Source: Deltaproteobacteria bacterium (GTDB taxonomy: Bacteria > Desulfobacterota > Desulfarculia > Adiutricales > Adiutricaceae). Taken from it: DNA of 46,741 bases. Shown here piece by piece: positions 35,218 to 44,606 of the stretch. The translations under genes and the position numbers were made by a program. How positions within the stretch are numbered: position 1 is the first letter of the stretch; every line of letters starts with the position of its first letter. Where the stretch lies: positions 1 through 46,741 of the forward strand of contig JAISRZ010000122.1 of assembly GCA_031273455.1 (NCBI GenBank), in the 5' to 3' direction. Under the pieces are notes generated by a model, which was not told the origin of the DNA, searched no databases, and saw nothing but the letters and a program-made list of their open reading frames with translations.

Positions 35218-35242
35218 AAAAATAAGACCGCCAAGGGGCGGT
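35218..35242 (-). terminator. Intrinsic terminator after rsmE
   Basis: Read on the minus strand, ACCGCC and GGCGGT form a stem with loop CCTT and are followed by CTTATTTTT. It lies 22 bases past the rsmE stop and separates that operon from the IscA-like gene. Confidence 0.8.
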
Positions 35243-35263
35243 GTCAAGTGGAGCTAATGGTTT

Positions 35264-36004
35264 TTAATTAGCTAAACCGCCCTTAAAAGGGCCATTTAAC
35301 CCTTTAATAACCGCCACTTGGGCCAGGGCGGCCAAAGCCGCCGTTTCCACCCTTAAGACAATGGGGCCTAAAGAGACCGGCTGAAACCCCAGGTCATTTA
35401 AATCAAGCGCTTCCCGGTCCGTAAAACCGCCTTCCGGGCCCATAACTATTAAGGGTTCCGCCTCCAAGGTTGGCCAAGGCCCGCCTTGGGGGTCTAAGCG
35501 GATTTTGGGGCCTAGATAGCTTTGGGCCTTCTCCATAAACCCCGGCCAAGCCAAGATCTGGCTAATCTCTAAGGGCGTGGCCCTAGCCCCTTGCTTCCGG
35601 GCCTCCTCAGCTAGCCGCCGCCATCTATCGAGCTTCCGGTCGCCCGGGTTAACCACCCGACCGCGCTCAACGGTTAAAGGCCATAACTCCTTGGCCCCTA
35701 GCTCCACAGCTTTTTCCACGGCCCAATCAAAGCGAGCCGGTCGAATCAAAGGTAAGGCTAAGGTCGGCCCGCTAAAGTTAGGGGCCTTTAAGTCGCCAGT
35801 GACTTTTACGGTTAAAACTAGGCTCTTCCGGTCAACTTTAACCACCTGGGCTGGAGCTAGCCCCCAAGGGCTGGCCAAAACCACCGGGTCCCCAACCTTT
35901 AAGCGTAAAACTTTGAGCCCGTGCCGACTCTCAGCTGGATCCAGGTCCACGGCCTCAAAGGTTAAAGGCGCCCCGTGGGGCCAGGTTAAAACCCGCTCGC
36001 TCAA
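35264..36004 (-). CDS. rsmE: 16S rRNA (uracil-1498-N3)-methyltransferase RsmE
   Basis: A 246-residue SPOUT-fold enzyme that methylates U1498 of 16S rRNA in assembled 30S subunits. A PUA-like N-terminal domain (residues 1-70, SRHGLKVLRLKVGDPVVLAS) precedes the knot domain with LIVMGPEGGFTDREA and PVSLGPIVLRVETAALAAL, where AdoMet binds in the trefoil knot. The length is normal. It is 39 bases downstream of prmA, forming a ribosome-modification pair often seen together, and is closed by a terminator. Confidence 0.93.
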   Translation of the reverse strand: MSERVLTWPHGAPLTFEAVDLDPAESRHGLKVLRLKVGDPVVLASPWGLAPAQVVKVDRKSLVLTVKVTGDLKAPNFSGPTLALPLIRPARFDWAVEKAVELGAKELWPLTVERGRVVNPGDRKLDRWRRLAEEARKQGARATPLEISQILAWPGFMEKAQSYLGPKIRLDPQGGPWPTLEAEPLIVMGPEGGFTDREALDLNDLGFQPVSLGPIVLRVETAALAALAQVAVIKGLNGPFKGGLAN

Positions 36005-36043
36005 AGAACCCTAACCCTTTAACCGTTATAGACCCGGAGCCGC

Positions 36044-36943
36044 TTAGGACTCGGAGACGCTTAAGGTTAAATCAACCGCGGACCAGCCGTCTTGGGATAA
36101 ACGCTTAATTAGGCTAAACCCAGGCCCCTTATAAGCCTCCTCTAAACTACCCACCTGATCGTCGAGTAGGCCAGAGGCGATTAAATGGCCGCCTGGGTTT
36201 AAGACCCGCTTAATCTCCGGGGCCAACTCGGTTAAGGTGTTTAAAGTTAAGTTAGCCAGGATTAGATCATAGCCCGGTTTTTGAGCCGTAAGCGGTTGGC
36301 TAGTGAAATCGACCCGGCCTTTCAGTTGATTGTGGTCCCGGTTAGCCACGGCCACTTCCAAAGTGTCCTTATCAATGTCCAGGCCCTCAATCTGGGCCGT
36401 GGGGAACAGTAAAGCCGCGGCCAAAGCTAAAATGCCGCTCCCTGACCCCAAGTCCAAGATCCGGGGTAAAGACGCGGACCCGGCCAAATCATAAAGGTGG
36501 GTTAAGGATAAAAAGGTCGAGGCGTGTAAACCGCTGCCAAAGGCCATCCCCGGGTCAATCTTTAAGATTTTGGCCTTGGGGTCGGCTTCCAAGGGTTCCG
36601 TCCACCAACTAGGGACAATCCAAAGGAGCGGGCCCACGGAAAAGGGTTTTAGATCCTGTTTCCAAAGCTCGCTATAGTCCTCAGCCGGTTTGATCTCCAA
36701 GAACAAAGCGAAGTCGGTTAAAGGGATCGCGAAGGACTCGGCCATGGTCACGAGCCCAGCGGGGATCATGGCCATGAGTTTGGACTCCTGACCTAAAGGG
36801 TAACCGGCCTGAAAGACCAAACGCCCTTCTTTGTCCGGGGCGTCCTCAAAAATTCCCCGGGCCCCGGCCTCAAACAAAAGCGCGCTGGCCGCTTCCCCAG
36901 TTATGGGCGGAACCGATAGAGTTAAGTTTAGCCAGTCTTCCAT
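36044..36943 (-). CDS. prmA: Ribosomal protein L11 methyltransferase PrmA
   Basis: A 299-residue class I methyltransferase that trimethylates ribosomal protein L11. The N-terminal L11-binding part is followed by KILKIDPGMAFGSGLHAST, ILDLGSGSGILALAAALL (AdoMet motif I), GLDIDKDTLEVAVANRD and LILANLTLNTL, the NxxxN-like catalytic region of PrmA. The start is one base after the stop of the amidohydrolase gene, so the two are closely coupled. rsmE follows. Confidence 0.92.
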   Translation of the reverse strand: MEDWLNLTLSVPPITGEAASALLFEAGARGIFEDAPDKEGRLVFQAGYPLGQESKLMAMIPAGLVTMAESFAIPLTDFALFLEIKPAEDYSELWKQDLKPFSVGPLLWIVPSWWTEPLEADPKAKILKIDPGMAFGSGLHASTFLSLTHLYDLAGSASLPRILDLGSGSGILALAAALLFPTAQIEGLDIDKDTLEVAVANRDHNQLKGRVDFTSQPLTAQKPGYDLILANLTLNTLTELAPEIKRVLNPGGHLIASGLLDDQVGSLEEAYKGPGFSLIKRLSQDGWSAVDLTLSVSES

Positions 36944-36944
36944 T

Positions 36945-37781
36945 TCACAACTCCAGAAATCTGGCCGCGGTCTGGCCCAAGACGCCTTTTATGGCCTCTG
37001 CGCTTAGGCCGCTTTCATTAAAGTATTTTTGGTACCGAGAGGTTTTTAGCAAGGGGTAATCCGTGCCTAAACAGAAGTGGTCGCCCACAATGTCATAGGC
37101 CATGGCTAAAGCTTTGGGCTGAAAGAGAAAGGGCATGGCCGCGGTGTCGAAGTAGGTCATGGTTAAGTATTCCTTAACCTCTTTCCGAATGGTGGCCAGT
37201 AAGGGCAAACCGCCCCCAAAGTGGGCTAAGATGAGTTTCACCCCTTGGGACCGATGGACTAACTCATTAATCTGGCTAATCTCCATGGGGGCTTTACCGG
37301 GGTACTGATGGCCAATGGGCTCATTGACGTGCACCAGCATGGGGGCCCCTTTAGTTTTGCATAACCCGCCTAAAGCCTCTAAGCTAGCCAAAAGGGCTGG
37401 GGTCAGCCCCTCATCGTAAACGCACAGCTCCCCTAAGCCATACCCCCCGGCGGCTAAAAAGCTTTCGGCGTGGCGATAAGCCCAAGGGGCCCGGGGGTCA
37501 AAGGCGGCTAAAGGGTACAGTCGGCCCGGGTATTTTTGGCACTCTTCTAAGAGCCAATCATTATGGCGCCGGGCGTTGTCCTCCACGGTCCAGGGAAAAC
37601 CCATGACCAAGGCTTTATCCACCCCAGCCGCGTCCATATCCGCCAAAAGGGTCGCGGTGGTGGTCAAAGGGGCTTTAGGATCGCTATAAAGGATGGAAAG
37701 ACCTTTTTCCTCGGCCAGATAGGGCGACCTATTGGCCACCAAATCCGGTGGGCTTAAGTGAATATGAACGTCTACTATCAT
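36945..37781 (-). CDS. Amidohydrolase family protein (amidohydrolase_2, TIM barrel)
   Basis: A 278-residue metal-dependent hydrolase or decarboxylase of the amidohydrolase_2 group. Visible elements are VDVHIHLSPPD near residues 3-13 (metal-binding HxH), MLVHVNEPIGH (His near 150), KLILAHFGGGLPLL (His near 190) and FCLGTDYPL (Asp near 240), which together give the usual metal site. The substrate is unknown; the family covers aromatic decarboxylases and lactonases. It is next to prmA with one base between them and 53 bases from the biotinyl domain gene. Confidence 0.82.
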   Translation of the reverse strand: MIVDVHIHLSPPDLVANRSPYLAEEKGLSILYSDPKAPLTTTATLLADMDAAGVDKALVMGFPWTVEDNARRHNDWLLEECQKYPGRLYPLAAFDPRAPWAYRHAESFLAAGGYGLGELCVYDEGLTPALLASLEALGGLCKTKGAPMLVHVNEPIGHQYPGKAPMEISQINELVHRSQGVKLILAHFGGGLPLLATIRKEVKEYLTMTYFDTAAMPFLFQPKALAMAYDIVGDHFCLGTDYPLLKTSRYQKYFNESGLSAEAIKGVLGQTAARFLEL

Positions 37782-37834
37782 AAAAACCTTTTTAAAATAA
37801 AAGGCCCCAAAAGACAGGCTTTTTATATAAAAAA

Positions 37835-38047
37835 TTAGGTTAAAGTCACCAAAAGGGTATCCGCTTCCACGGGATCGCCCTCTTGGACATGGATCTTCCC
37901 CACGACCCCACCTTCTGGGGCGACCACGGGAATTTCCATTTTCATCGCTTCCATGACGATTAGCTCGTCATCCTCGGCCACAGTGTCGCCTGGTTTAACC
38001 AGAACTTTCCAGATGTTGCCGCTCATGGGGGCCAGAATTTCGGCCAT
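37835..38047 (-). CDS. Free-standing biotinyl-domain carrier protein
   Basis: A 70-residue single-domain carrier. EAMKMEI places the biotin-accepting lysine at position 36, in the hairpin turn of the barrel-sandwich hybrid fold, and the second half has the matching GxVxKIHVQEGDPVEADTLL pattern. It is one domain only, without the N-terminal AccB part. Such small proteins serve carboxylases or decarboxylases (acetyl-/propionyl-CoA or Na+-pumping types) in anaerobes. GGAGG lies 7 bases before the ATG. No carboxylase subunit is in the window. Lipoylation is less likely given the AMKM motif. Confidence 0.88.
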   Translation of the reverse strand: MAEILAPMSGNIWKVLVKPGDTVAEDDELIVMEAMKMEIPVVAPEGGVVGKIHVQEGDPVEADTLLVTLT

Positions 38048-38447
38048 GTCAATCCTCCATCCCTCGAGGGGTAACTCCCTATCCTTAGCGCTTTTACCGG
38101 GAGATGTCGGGGTTGAGATATAACCAGGGGTTTATTTGGGCTCCGGGGGTCGGAAACTTGATTTTAAACCCCAAGAAATTTGTGTAAAGAATTATTGTAC
38201 CACATTATTAGCCCAAAAAAACCAGGTTTTTAGACGAAAGGCTATAGTGGCTGACCGCCCCAAGGACCCGCCTGGCCGCGTTTTAGGGGCCTAAGACGAT
38301 TATATCAAAATATAGTAAAAAGTCAAATAACTCCTAGTTTTACATTTAAATAACAACTTTTTTCTGACCGAAGACCTATAAACTAGCGATAGGTGGCTAA
38401 AGGTTCCTGAAAGCGTTCAGCGAAAAGGGGGGCTAAAGGGTCCCAAG

Positions 38448-38528
38448 TTGTCCAACATGGTTGTCCAACATGGGGCCAACTTGGGGCCAACTTGGGGCCA
38501 ACATGAGGTCAACATGGGGTCAACATGG
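38448..38528. repeat. Array of seven short near-palindromic repeats
   Basis: Seven head-to-tail units occur: two of TTGTCCAACATGG (13 bases), then GGCCAACTTGG twice, GGCCAACATGA once and GGTCAACATGG twice (11 bases each). The shared core YCAACWTGG is close to a dyad (CCAA-C-TTGG). The 11-base period is about one DNA turn, so a bound protein would sit on one face. Confidence 0.88.
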
Positions 38529-38599
38529 GGGCGCCTTTCAAGAGAGTTGGGAAAATTTCTGATTCGATCGATTGCCCCCCTTCGGAAGGAACGCTTAAT

Positions 38600-38623
38600 A
38601 TGAAACAACCCTGGTTGTTTCAT
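38600..38623. other. Perfect 11-bp inverted repeat
   Basis: ATGAAACAACC and its exact reverse complement are separated by CT. It has no T-run, lies 70 bases from the repeat array, and could be a recombination or regulator site rather than a terminator. Confidence 0.6.
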
Positions 38624-39223
38624 TCGGTCGGGGTGGGCGACCGCCGCCCATGGGCGGTTACCGTGAACGGATACCGCGTAAGTGGTTATTTTTAACCACT
38701 AGATCTATTCATTAGACTATTAATTCAATAAAATAAATTATATTAATTATCATAAACAGTTTAAATTGCATTTTACATTTTTTAAATAATTATTATCCCC
38801 TTTAGATAGAAATATTAATCCTTCACGCCTAAAACTTCAGGGCCGCCCGGGAAAAGCGTCATTTAATTCCCCCAGTGGCCAGGGAAAGTCCCAGAGCTTA
38901 AGCCATAATAAGGCCTTCCAAAAAGGGCCCCTGGCTAGTTCGATCCGCAGAAAACCCTTAACCCGCCTAGTTTATCTCCAAAACGCTCCGCAAAATCCCC
39001 TAGTTAAGAAGCGCTGGCTAATTGTCAAATAAACTCATTTTTAGACTTAAAATGACCTTATATTAATTTAAACGCTAATATTAACCGTTTAACTTTTTTA
39101 TTTACGAGTTTTTACTTTGACGAAGCATATTTCAAAGGTTAATATATGTTTAAATATTAGGGTTTAATCATTAGCCTGGATACGGCGAGTTTTACGCCTT
39201 AAGCCATTTTCCGAGGGTATTAT

Positions 39224-40426
39224 ATGTCGTGGCCTGACAGCCCCAAGCCCCCTCTTTGGACCTCGACTTTTTTGACTTTTTTTTTAGTCAACTTGTGCGT
39301 GGTCATGGGCTTTGACATGCTTCTACCGACCTTGTCTTTGTACTTGGTGGCTATGGGTTGCGAGGAAAGTGACATTGGCCTAATATTCTCCACTTTCGCG
39401 GTGTCCTCTATTTTATCCCGTTTTTACGCCCCCCGGCTCAGCCAGAAATTTGGCCATCTGGCCACTATAAGATGCGGCCTTATTTTAAGCGCCCTTGGTG
39501 TCTGCCTTTATTTCCTCATTCAAAAAAAGATATGCTACGGCTTGGCTCGGTTACTCTTTGGGGCGGGTTACGGCCTGTCCACCACTTTACTCGTGACCGC
39601 CACCGTGAGCGCCATTCCGCTGTCCCGTATAGGGGAAGGGTTAAGCTACTTTGGCTTAGGCTCCACCTTGGCTTTAGCCGTGGGGCCATTAGTTGGGTTG
39701 TGGCTCTTAAACGACCTGGGTTACGTGGCCCTTTTTAGCCTAACGGTTTGCTGCTACCTTATGGCTGTTCTAATTAGCTTCCGCCTCCCTAAAAGGAACA
39801 TCGCCCCAGCCAAACCAGACCCTTCTTGGGCGTTTTTTAGCGCTTTAAAAACGCTCTTTAAACCCTCCTTATTAGCCCTTTTCTACGGCATGGCCGTGTC
39901 CGCGGTGACGGTGTACCTCGCGGTTTACTGCGCGGAGAAAAATCTCCCTGACGCGGCCCGTTATTTTTTAGTCTCAACCATTGGCACTCTCTGTTCCAGA
40001 ATGACCAGCGGGCGTATTTATGACCGGTATGGGGCTCGGTTCGTTATCATTCCCGCGGCCAGTCTTGTGGCCATCGCCCTTTTGGAGATCTATTTCTGCC
40101 AAAACCCCATTATTTATTACCAAGCCGCCGTCCTCTACGGCTTAGGGGCGGGCTCTCTCTTTCCGGGCCTTCAAGCCTTGGCCTTAAGCTCGGCCCCGCG
40201 CGAGAAAATGACCACAGCCTCGGCTTTCTTCTACACTTTTTTGGATATTGGCTTCAGTTGTGGCACTTTAATTATGGGCTTTTTGGCCGACCTATGGGAT
40301 ACTTTTGGAACCTCTTACCTCATGGGATCCGCTATTATGGTCCTTATTGTCGTGACCTTCATAAACTTCTTTCCTCGTAACCGAGAAATGGAAGAAATAG
40401 AAGAAATGGAAATTGAATCCGCCTAA
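39224..40426 (+). CDS. MFS transporter, 12-span
   Basis: A 400-residue major facilitator. The motif A-like loop reads SRFYAPRLSQKFGHLATIR after the second span, and its counterpart in the second half reads SRMTSGRIYDRYGARFVII. Twelve hydrophobic spans are regular along the chain. It resembles the YfcJ/multidrug or small-metabolite exporter branch; the substrate is unknown. The C-terminus ends in an acidic run of EEIEEME residues. GAGGG lies 8 bases before the ATG. It is monocistronic. Confidence 0.83.
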   Translation: MSWPDSPKPPLWTSTFLTFFLVNLCVVMGFDMLLPTLSLYLVAMGCEESDIGLIFSTFAVSSILSRFYAPRLSQKFGHLATIRCGLILSALGVCLYFLIQKKICYGLARLLFGAGYGLSTTLLVTATVSAIPLSRIGEGLSYFGLGSTLALAVGPLVGLWLLNDLGYVALFSLTVCCYLMAVLISFRLPKRNIAPAKPDPSWAFFSALKTLFKPSLLALFYGMAVSAVTVYLAVYCAEKNLPDAARYFLVSTIGTLCSRMTSGRIYDRYGARFVIIPAASLVAIALLEIYFCQNPIIYYQAAVLYGLGAGSLFPGLQALALSSAPREKMTTASAFFYTFLDIGFSCGTLIMGFLADLWDTFGTSYLMGSAIMVLIVVTFINFFPRNREMEEIEEMEIESA

Positions 40427-40857
40427 ATGGCCGCGTCCCTTTTATATGTTTTCACTAAATTACCCTTACATTTATCGGCGAAAAATCCTTGGCCGCCTTC
40501 TCGACTCTAGCCTGGAGTCTTTAGTATGGCCTTTTTCCGTCTTTAGCCCCCCAAAATCGCCAATATCGCTCTTAAAGACCACCCCTCCTCCCTATTTTCT
40601 TCCCCTTCCCCAAAATCGCCGCGCCAGTCCGCTGGTTAGCTCCCCATGGCCTCCTTACCAATTTGGCTTTTTTACTCATTAAAGTTATTATTGATATTGA
40701 CTACTTATGTGGCTTAGCCATGTGAGTTATTGTGGGCCTTTTTGGGGCCTTCCCCCTTTGTTCGCCGCGTTACGAGTATGAGCGTTTTTATTATGATTGA
40801 ATATAATTTGTTAAGGCCTTTCTTCTGGGTTTCACCCCATCATAAGGCGGGCTAATC
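40427..40857. other. Gap between two MFS genes
   Basis: A pyrimidine-rich stretch with no gene that I can support. A terminator is not evident. Its last 100 bases should hold the promoter of the next operon. Confidence 0.5.
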
Positions 40858-42258
40858 ATGACCATCACTGATCCCGCTCCTCCGGAAATCATTCGTCAAC
40901 GTCGCCTCATCATAGCCACCGCGGTCAGCGCCAATCTACTCGGCAATATCGGTTTAATTGGCGTTAACGTGGCCGCCCCGACCATATCCCGGGATTTGTC
41001 CATGTCGGCGGTGGAGATAGGCTGGCTCTCTTTATCCTGTTTAATGGCCATGGCCATGTTCTCCGCCCCCACCGCTCGCCTGTCCGACATCTTTGGTCGC
41101 CGCCGGGTGACGGTCTACGGGCTCTGGGTGGCCATCTTAGGCTCGGCTTTCGGGGCTTTGGCCTGGTCCCCCGTAAGTTTACTGGTCAGTCGGGCCATCA
41201 CCGGCTTAGGTTTGGTGGCTTTCTTCACCACCGTGACCACCATGGCCGCTTCCGCTTACCCCCCAGAGCGAAGAGGCCGGGTTTTAGGCTTAATCATCTC
41301 CTCGGTCTACATTGGCTTAAGCGTGGGGCCTTTATTAGCCGGCGTCCTCGTGGAAAGTCTCGGTTGGCCGTCTTTGTTTTGGTTTACGGTCTTTGGCTTA
41401 ATCCCGCCGGCCATCTTCATTCAGTTCGTTAAAAACGACGTTCCCCCTTCGGTGGGGGAAAAGATGGATTTTAAGGGCATGGGCTTATGGTTAGTGGCCG
41501 TGGCTCTAATCTTCTCGGGGTTGGCTAGCTTGGGTCTTAACCTTTCCTTAGCCGCCATCGCCTTGGGGCTGGTCTTATTGATTGTCTTTATCCGCCGGTC
41601 CATTAAGTCCTCGAGCCCCCTTTTGGACATCTCCCTATTTCAAAACAGCCGACGCTTTTCCTTTTCCAGTTTGGCCGCTTACATTAGCTACCTCTCCTCT
41701 TTTAGCGTCTCGTTTTTGTTAAGCTTATATCTTCAGTACTCCAAGGGTTTAAGCCCGTCCCAAGCTGGCCTCATGCTGATAACCCAGCCCGTGGTCCAGG
41801 CTTTTATCACCCCCTTCGCCGGGCGTTTATCCGACCGGTTTGACGCCGGGCGTTTGGCCTCCCTGGGCCTGGCCATTATCCTTACGGCCATCTTGTTCTT
41901 CGCTATTAACCTTTCCGCGACCACGGGCGATATCCCGCTGATTCTCAACATGGGCCTTTTTGGGGCGGGGTTCGCCTTGTTTTCCGCCCCCAACTCCAAC
42001 GCCATCATGGGCTCGGTCCCGCCGAAGCGTTTAGGCCAAGCCTCGGGGGTTATCACCGTGACCCGCCTCTGGGGCCAGATCACCAGCGTGGCCATCACCA
42101 CTTTGGTTTTCGCCCTAGTCATTGGCGAGGGTAAAATCCAACCCGAGCATTACCCCAAGTTCATTATCGCCGCCAAGACCTGTTTCTGGATCTTCGCGCC
42201 CTTAGTTTTCACCGGCGTGATCGCCTCCATGGCCCGCGGCCAAACCCTGGACTCATGA
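40858..42258 (+). CDS. MFS drug efflux transporter, DHA2 type (EmrB/QacA-like)
   Basis: A 466-residue, 14-span proton antiporter. Typical DHA2 features are LIGVNVAAPTISRDL in span 1, WLSLSCLMAMAMFSAPTARL, motif A DIFGRRRVTVYG, and motif C-like VGPLLAGVLVESLGWPSLFW in span 5, the antiporter signature. It exports drugs, dyes or similar compounds across the inner membrane. The stop overlaps the start of the phosphodiesterase gene by ATGA. No regulator gene is next to it. Confidence 0.88.
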   Translation: MTITDPAPPEIIRQRRLIIATAVSANLLGNIGLIGVNVAAPTISRDLSMSAVEIGWLSLSCLMAMAMFSAPTARLSDIFGRRRVTVYGLWVAILGSAFGALAWSPVSLLVSRAITGLGLVAFFTTVTTMAASAYPPERRGRVLGLIISSVYIGLSVGPLLAGVLVESLGWPSLFWFTVFGLIPPAIFIQFVKNDVPPSVGEKMDFKGMGLWLVAVALIFSGLASLGLNLSLAAIALGLVLLIVFIRRSIKSSSPLLDISLFQNSRRFSFSSLAAYISYLSSFSVSFLLSLYLQYSKGLSPSQAGLMLITQPVVQAFITPFAGRLSDRFDAGRLASLGLAIILTAILFFAINLSATTGDIPLILNMGLFGAGFALFSAPNSNAIMGSVPPKRLGQASGVITVTRLWGQITSVAITTLVFALVIGEGKIQPEHYPKFIIAAKTCFWIFAPLVFTGVIASMARGQTLDS

Positions 42259-43085
42259 CCAAAATCCTTTTTTTAGGCGACATCTTCGCCAAAACCGGTC
42301 GTTTATTGGTCAAAGAGCTCCTCCCACGCTTGTTTGGGGAACTGAGTCTGGATCTTGCCCTAGCCAACGGGGAAAACGCCGCTGGGGGCCGGGGCCTTAC
42401 CGGGCCCACGGCCAAGGAGCTCTTTGACCACGGCCTCGCCGCTTTAAGCGGCGGGAACCACACCTTACAACGGAAAGACTTTTTAGAGACCTTAGACCAA
42501 GAGCCGCGGGTCATCCGCCCGGCCAACTATCCCGAGCCTTGCCCGGGCCGGGGTTGGACCATCTTGGAGACGCCCACCCATAAGGTTGGCTTCGCCAACC
42601 TTATAGGCCGCCTCTTTATGCCTAACGTCCTGGACTGCCCCTTTAAGGCCGCTGATCGGGTTATCGAGGAAATGGCCAAGGCCGGGGCCCAAATCACCAT
42701 CATCGACTTCCACGCGGAAACGACCAGCGAAAAAAAGGCCTTAGCCCATTACCTGGACGGTCGTGTCAGCGCTCTCTTAGGCACCCACACCCATGTCCAA
42801 ACCAACGACTGCCAGATCTTGCCCAAAGGGCTAGCTTACGTCACCGACGCGGGCATGACCGGGCCCCATGACTCGGTTATTGGCATGGGGGCCGCGGAAG
42901 TGGTCTTACGCTTTGTCACTGGGCGGCCCTTCTCTTACAAACCCGCGGAAACGGGCGGGCGGTTAGAGGGCGTGGTCTTGGACTTTAACGACCAAGGCTT
43001 AGCCCAAAGCGTTATTCCCCTAAGCGTCCCCCTAGCGACTAGCGTCCCCCTAGCCACCGGCCAACCGGCCTTAACCGAGGTTTAG
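42255..43085 (+). CDS. ymdB: YmdB-type metallophosphoesterase (2',3'-cyclic nucleotide phosphodiesterase)
   Basis: A 276-residue enzyme of the TIGR00282 family. Metal-binding segments in order are LFLGDIFAKTGR (Asp9), ANGENAAGG (Asn39), GGNHTLQRKDF, IDFHAETTSEK, LGTHTHVQTND and TDAGMTGPHDSVIG. These give the two-iron or two-manganese centre of the YmdB fold. In Bacillus, YmdB cleaves 2',3'-cAMP and affects motility and biofilm genes. It overlaps the DHA2 transporter by ATGA, and a Sel1 gene starts 3 bases after its stop. The last 20 residues contain a small repeat, PLATSVPLATGQP. Confidence 0.88.
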   Translation: MTKILFLGDIFAKTGRLLVKELLPRLFGELSLDLALANGENAAGGRGLTGPTAKELFDHGLAALSGGNHTLQRKDFLETLDQEPRVIRPANYPEPCPGRGWTILETPTHKVGFANLIGRLFMPNVLDCPFKAADRVIEEMAKAGAQITIIDFHAETTSEKKALAHYLDGRVSALLGTHTHVQTNDCQILPKGLAYVTDAGMTGPHDSVIGMGAAEVVLRFVTGRPFSYKPAETGGRLEGVVLDFNDQGLAQSVIPLSVPLATSVPLATGQPALTEV

Positions 43086-43088
43086 ATC

Positions 43089-44606
43089 TTGACCCCGGAC
43101 GCGGAAACTTTAGCCGCTAAAGGCGACGTTAAGGCCCAGCTGGAGCTGGGCCTAGCCTACGCCGCTGGAACCGCGGTCCCGTTAGATCCGGATAAAGCCT
43201 TTTATTGGCTGAGCTTAGCCGCGACCAGTAACCTCCCCGAGGCCCTCTACAACTTAGGCGTCTGTCACTTCCAAGGGATTGGGACGGTTAAAAATTACCC
43301 TTTAGCCGCCGACCTCTTCGAGGCCGCGGCTAAACTTGACTATCCCCCGGCCCAGCACAATTTGGCTTTATGCCTTATGGATGGTTTGGGCCGACCTATA
43401 GAGCTGGCCCAAGCCGTTTATTGGCTCAAAAAGGCGGCTAACAACCAAGAGCCCGAGGCCCAGTGGCGCTTAGCCGAGCTGTACGCCCAAGGGTCTGGGG
43501 TGGCCCCAGATCCCCTAGAGACCGTTAAATGGTTGACCTTAGCCGCCGAACAAGGGCTAATCCCGGCCCAACTGGCCTTAGGCAGCCTCTATGACTTGGG
43601 TCAGGGGGTGGCCCCAGACCCCCAAAAGGCCTTTTATTGGTTTTTAGAGGCGGCTAAAGCGGGGTCCCCGGAAGCCCAAGTCAACGTGGCTTTCGCTTAC
43701 CACTGGGGCCGAGGGACGGAAAAAGACCGGGCCGCAGCTTTCCCCTGGTGGGTTAAAGCCGCGGAGGCCGGTTTAAGCTCCGCCGAGAACGCTTTAGGCT
43801 CTTGCTATAGTTTAGGTCAAGGAACCGCGGTTAACCCCACTTTAGCCGTCCAGTGGTTCCAAAAGGCCGCGGCCAAAGGGCACCCTGGGGCCAAGTTCAA
43901 TCTGGCCGTGTGCTTGGAAAAAGGTCTAGGCGTCCCCGAGGATCCGGCCCAGTCCTTTGTCCTCTACCATGAGGCGGCCCAAGGTGGGGACCCCAAAGCC
44001 CAAGCCATTGTCGGGCGCTGTCTGGCTCAAGGCTGGGGGACGGAGAAAGATCCCGCCAAAGCGGTCTTTTGGCTCGAAAAATCGGCCCAAGCCGGGTTCG
44101 CCCCAGCCCAGTTCGCCTTAGGGGCCCATTACGCTTACGGCGAGGGCATTGACCAAGATCTCTCCCGGGCGGCCCACTGGTTTCGGAAGGCCGCCGAAGA
44201 TAACCTGGCTGAGGCGCAAAGGGCCTTAGGCTATTGCTATAAGCATGGCTTAGGCGTGGGCCGGGACCCGATCCAAGCCCTGGAATGGTTCACGAAAGCC
44301 GCTTTAGCGGATTTTCCGCCCGCCCAAATGGAACTGGGCCTTTGTTACGCCGAAGGGATTGACGGCCATTTTCGGGACTTGGAAAAAGCCTACTTCTGGC
44401 TGGAAATGGCCGCTAAAAACCAGGAGCCTTTAGCCCAAGCCTTTTTGGACCGTTCGGCCTATAAAACGCCCCCGACAAGCGTTACGCCCAACCTTAAGAC
44501 TAGCCCCGCGGATAGTTCCGCCCCGACCAAGGACCCGAAATGGCTTCAAGAGTCGGTTGATAAAAGCTTGGCCCGGGCTAGGGCCTTAAAAGAGGGCCTC
44601 AACTAG
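43089..44606 (+). CDS. Sel1-repeat protein
   Basis: A 505-residue protein with about twelve Sel1 repeats of 36 residues spanning residues 10-460 (units such as AQLALGSLYDLGQGVAPDPQ and WFLEAAKAGSPEAQV). A short Pro/Thr/Ser linker and a Lys/Arg-rich helical tail follow. It has no signal peptide. The start is TTG, 8 bases behind GAGG, and 3 bases after the YmdB stop, so translation is coupled to YmdB. It is likely a cytosolic adaptor, perhaps for YmdB or the transporter in the same operon. Confidence 0.88.
   Translation: MTPDAETLAAKGDVKAQLELGLAYAAGTAVPLDPDKAFYWLSLAATSNLPEALYNLGVCHFQGIGTVKNYPLAADLFEAAAKLDYPPAQHNLALCLMDGLGRPIELAQAVYWLKKAANNQEPEAQWRLAELYAQGSGVAPDPLETVKWLTLAAEQGLIPAQLALGSLYDLGQGVAPDPQKAFYWFLEAAKAGSPEAQVNVAFAYHWGRGTEKDRAAAFPWWVKAAEAGLSSAENALGSCYSLGQGTAVNPTLAVQWFQKAAAKGHPGAKFNLAVCLEKGLGVPEDPAQSFVLYHEAAQGGDPKAQAIVGRCLAQGWGTEKDPAKAVFWLEKSAQAGFAPAQFALGAHYAYGEGIDQDLSRAAHWFRKAAEDNLAEAQRALGYCYKHGLGVGRDPIQALEWFTKAALADFPPAQMELGLCYAEGIDGHFRDLEKAYFWLEMAAKNQEPLAQAFLDRSAYKTPPTSVTPNLKTSPADSSAPTKDPKWLQESVDKSLARARALKEGLN

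Larger units (their letters stand above)
38048..39223. other. Long non-coding gap with repeats and hairpins
   Basis: No gene is supported; one open frame across 38417-38623 only reads through the repeat array. The gap mixes GC-rich structured parts (38440-38700, the array, a perfect hairpin and a GCCGCCCATGGGCGGT inverted repeat) with AT-rich parts (38700-38820, 39010-39180). The last of these should contain the promoter of the MFS gene at 39224. Confidence 0.55.

Noticed and set aside
38417..38623. Open minus-strand frame of 68 codons
   Set aside because: It only reads through the short tandem array, and its repeated peptide follows from the DNA repeat.
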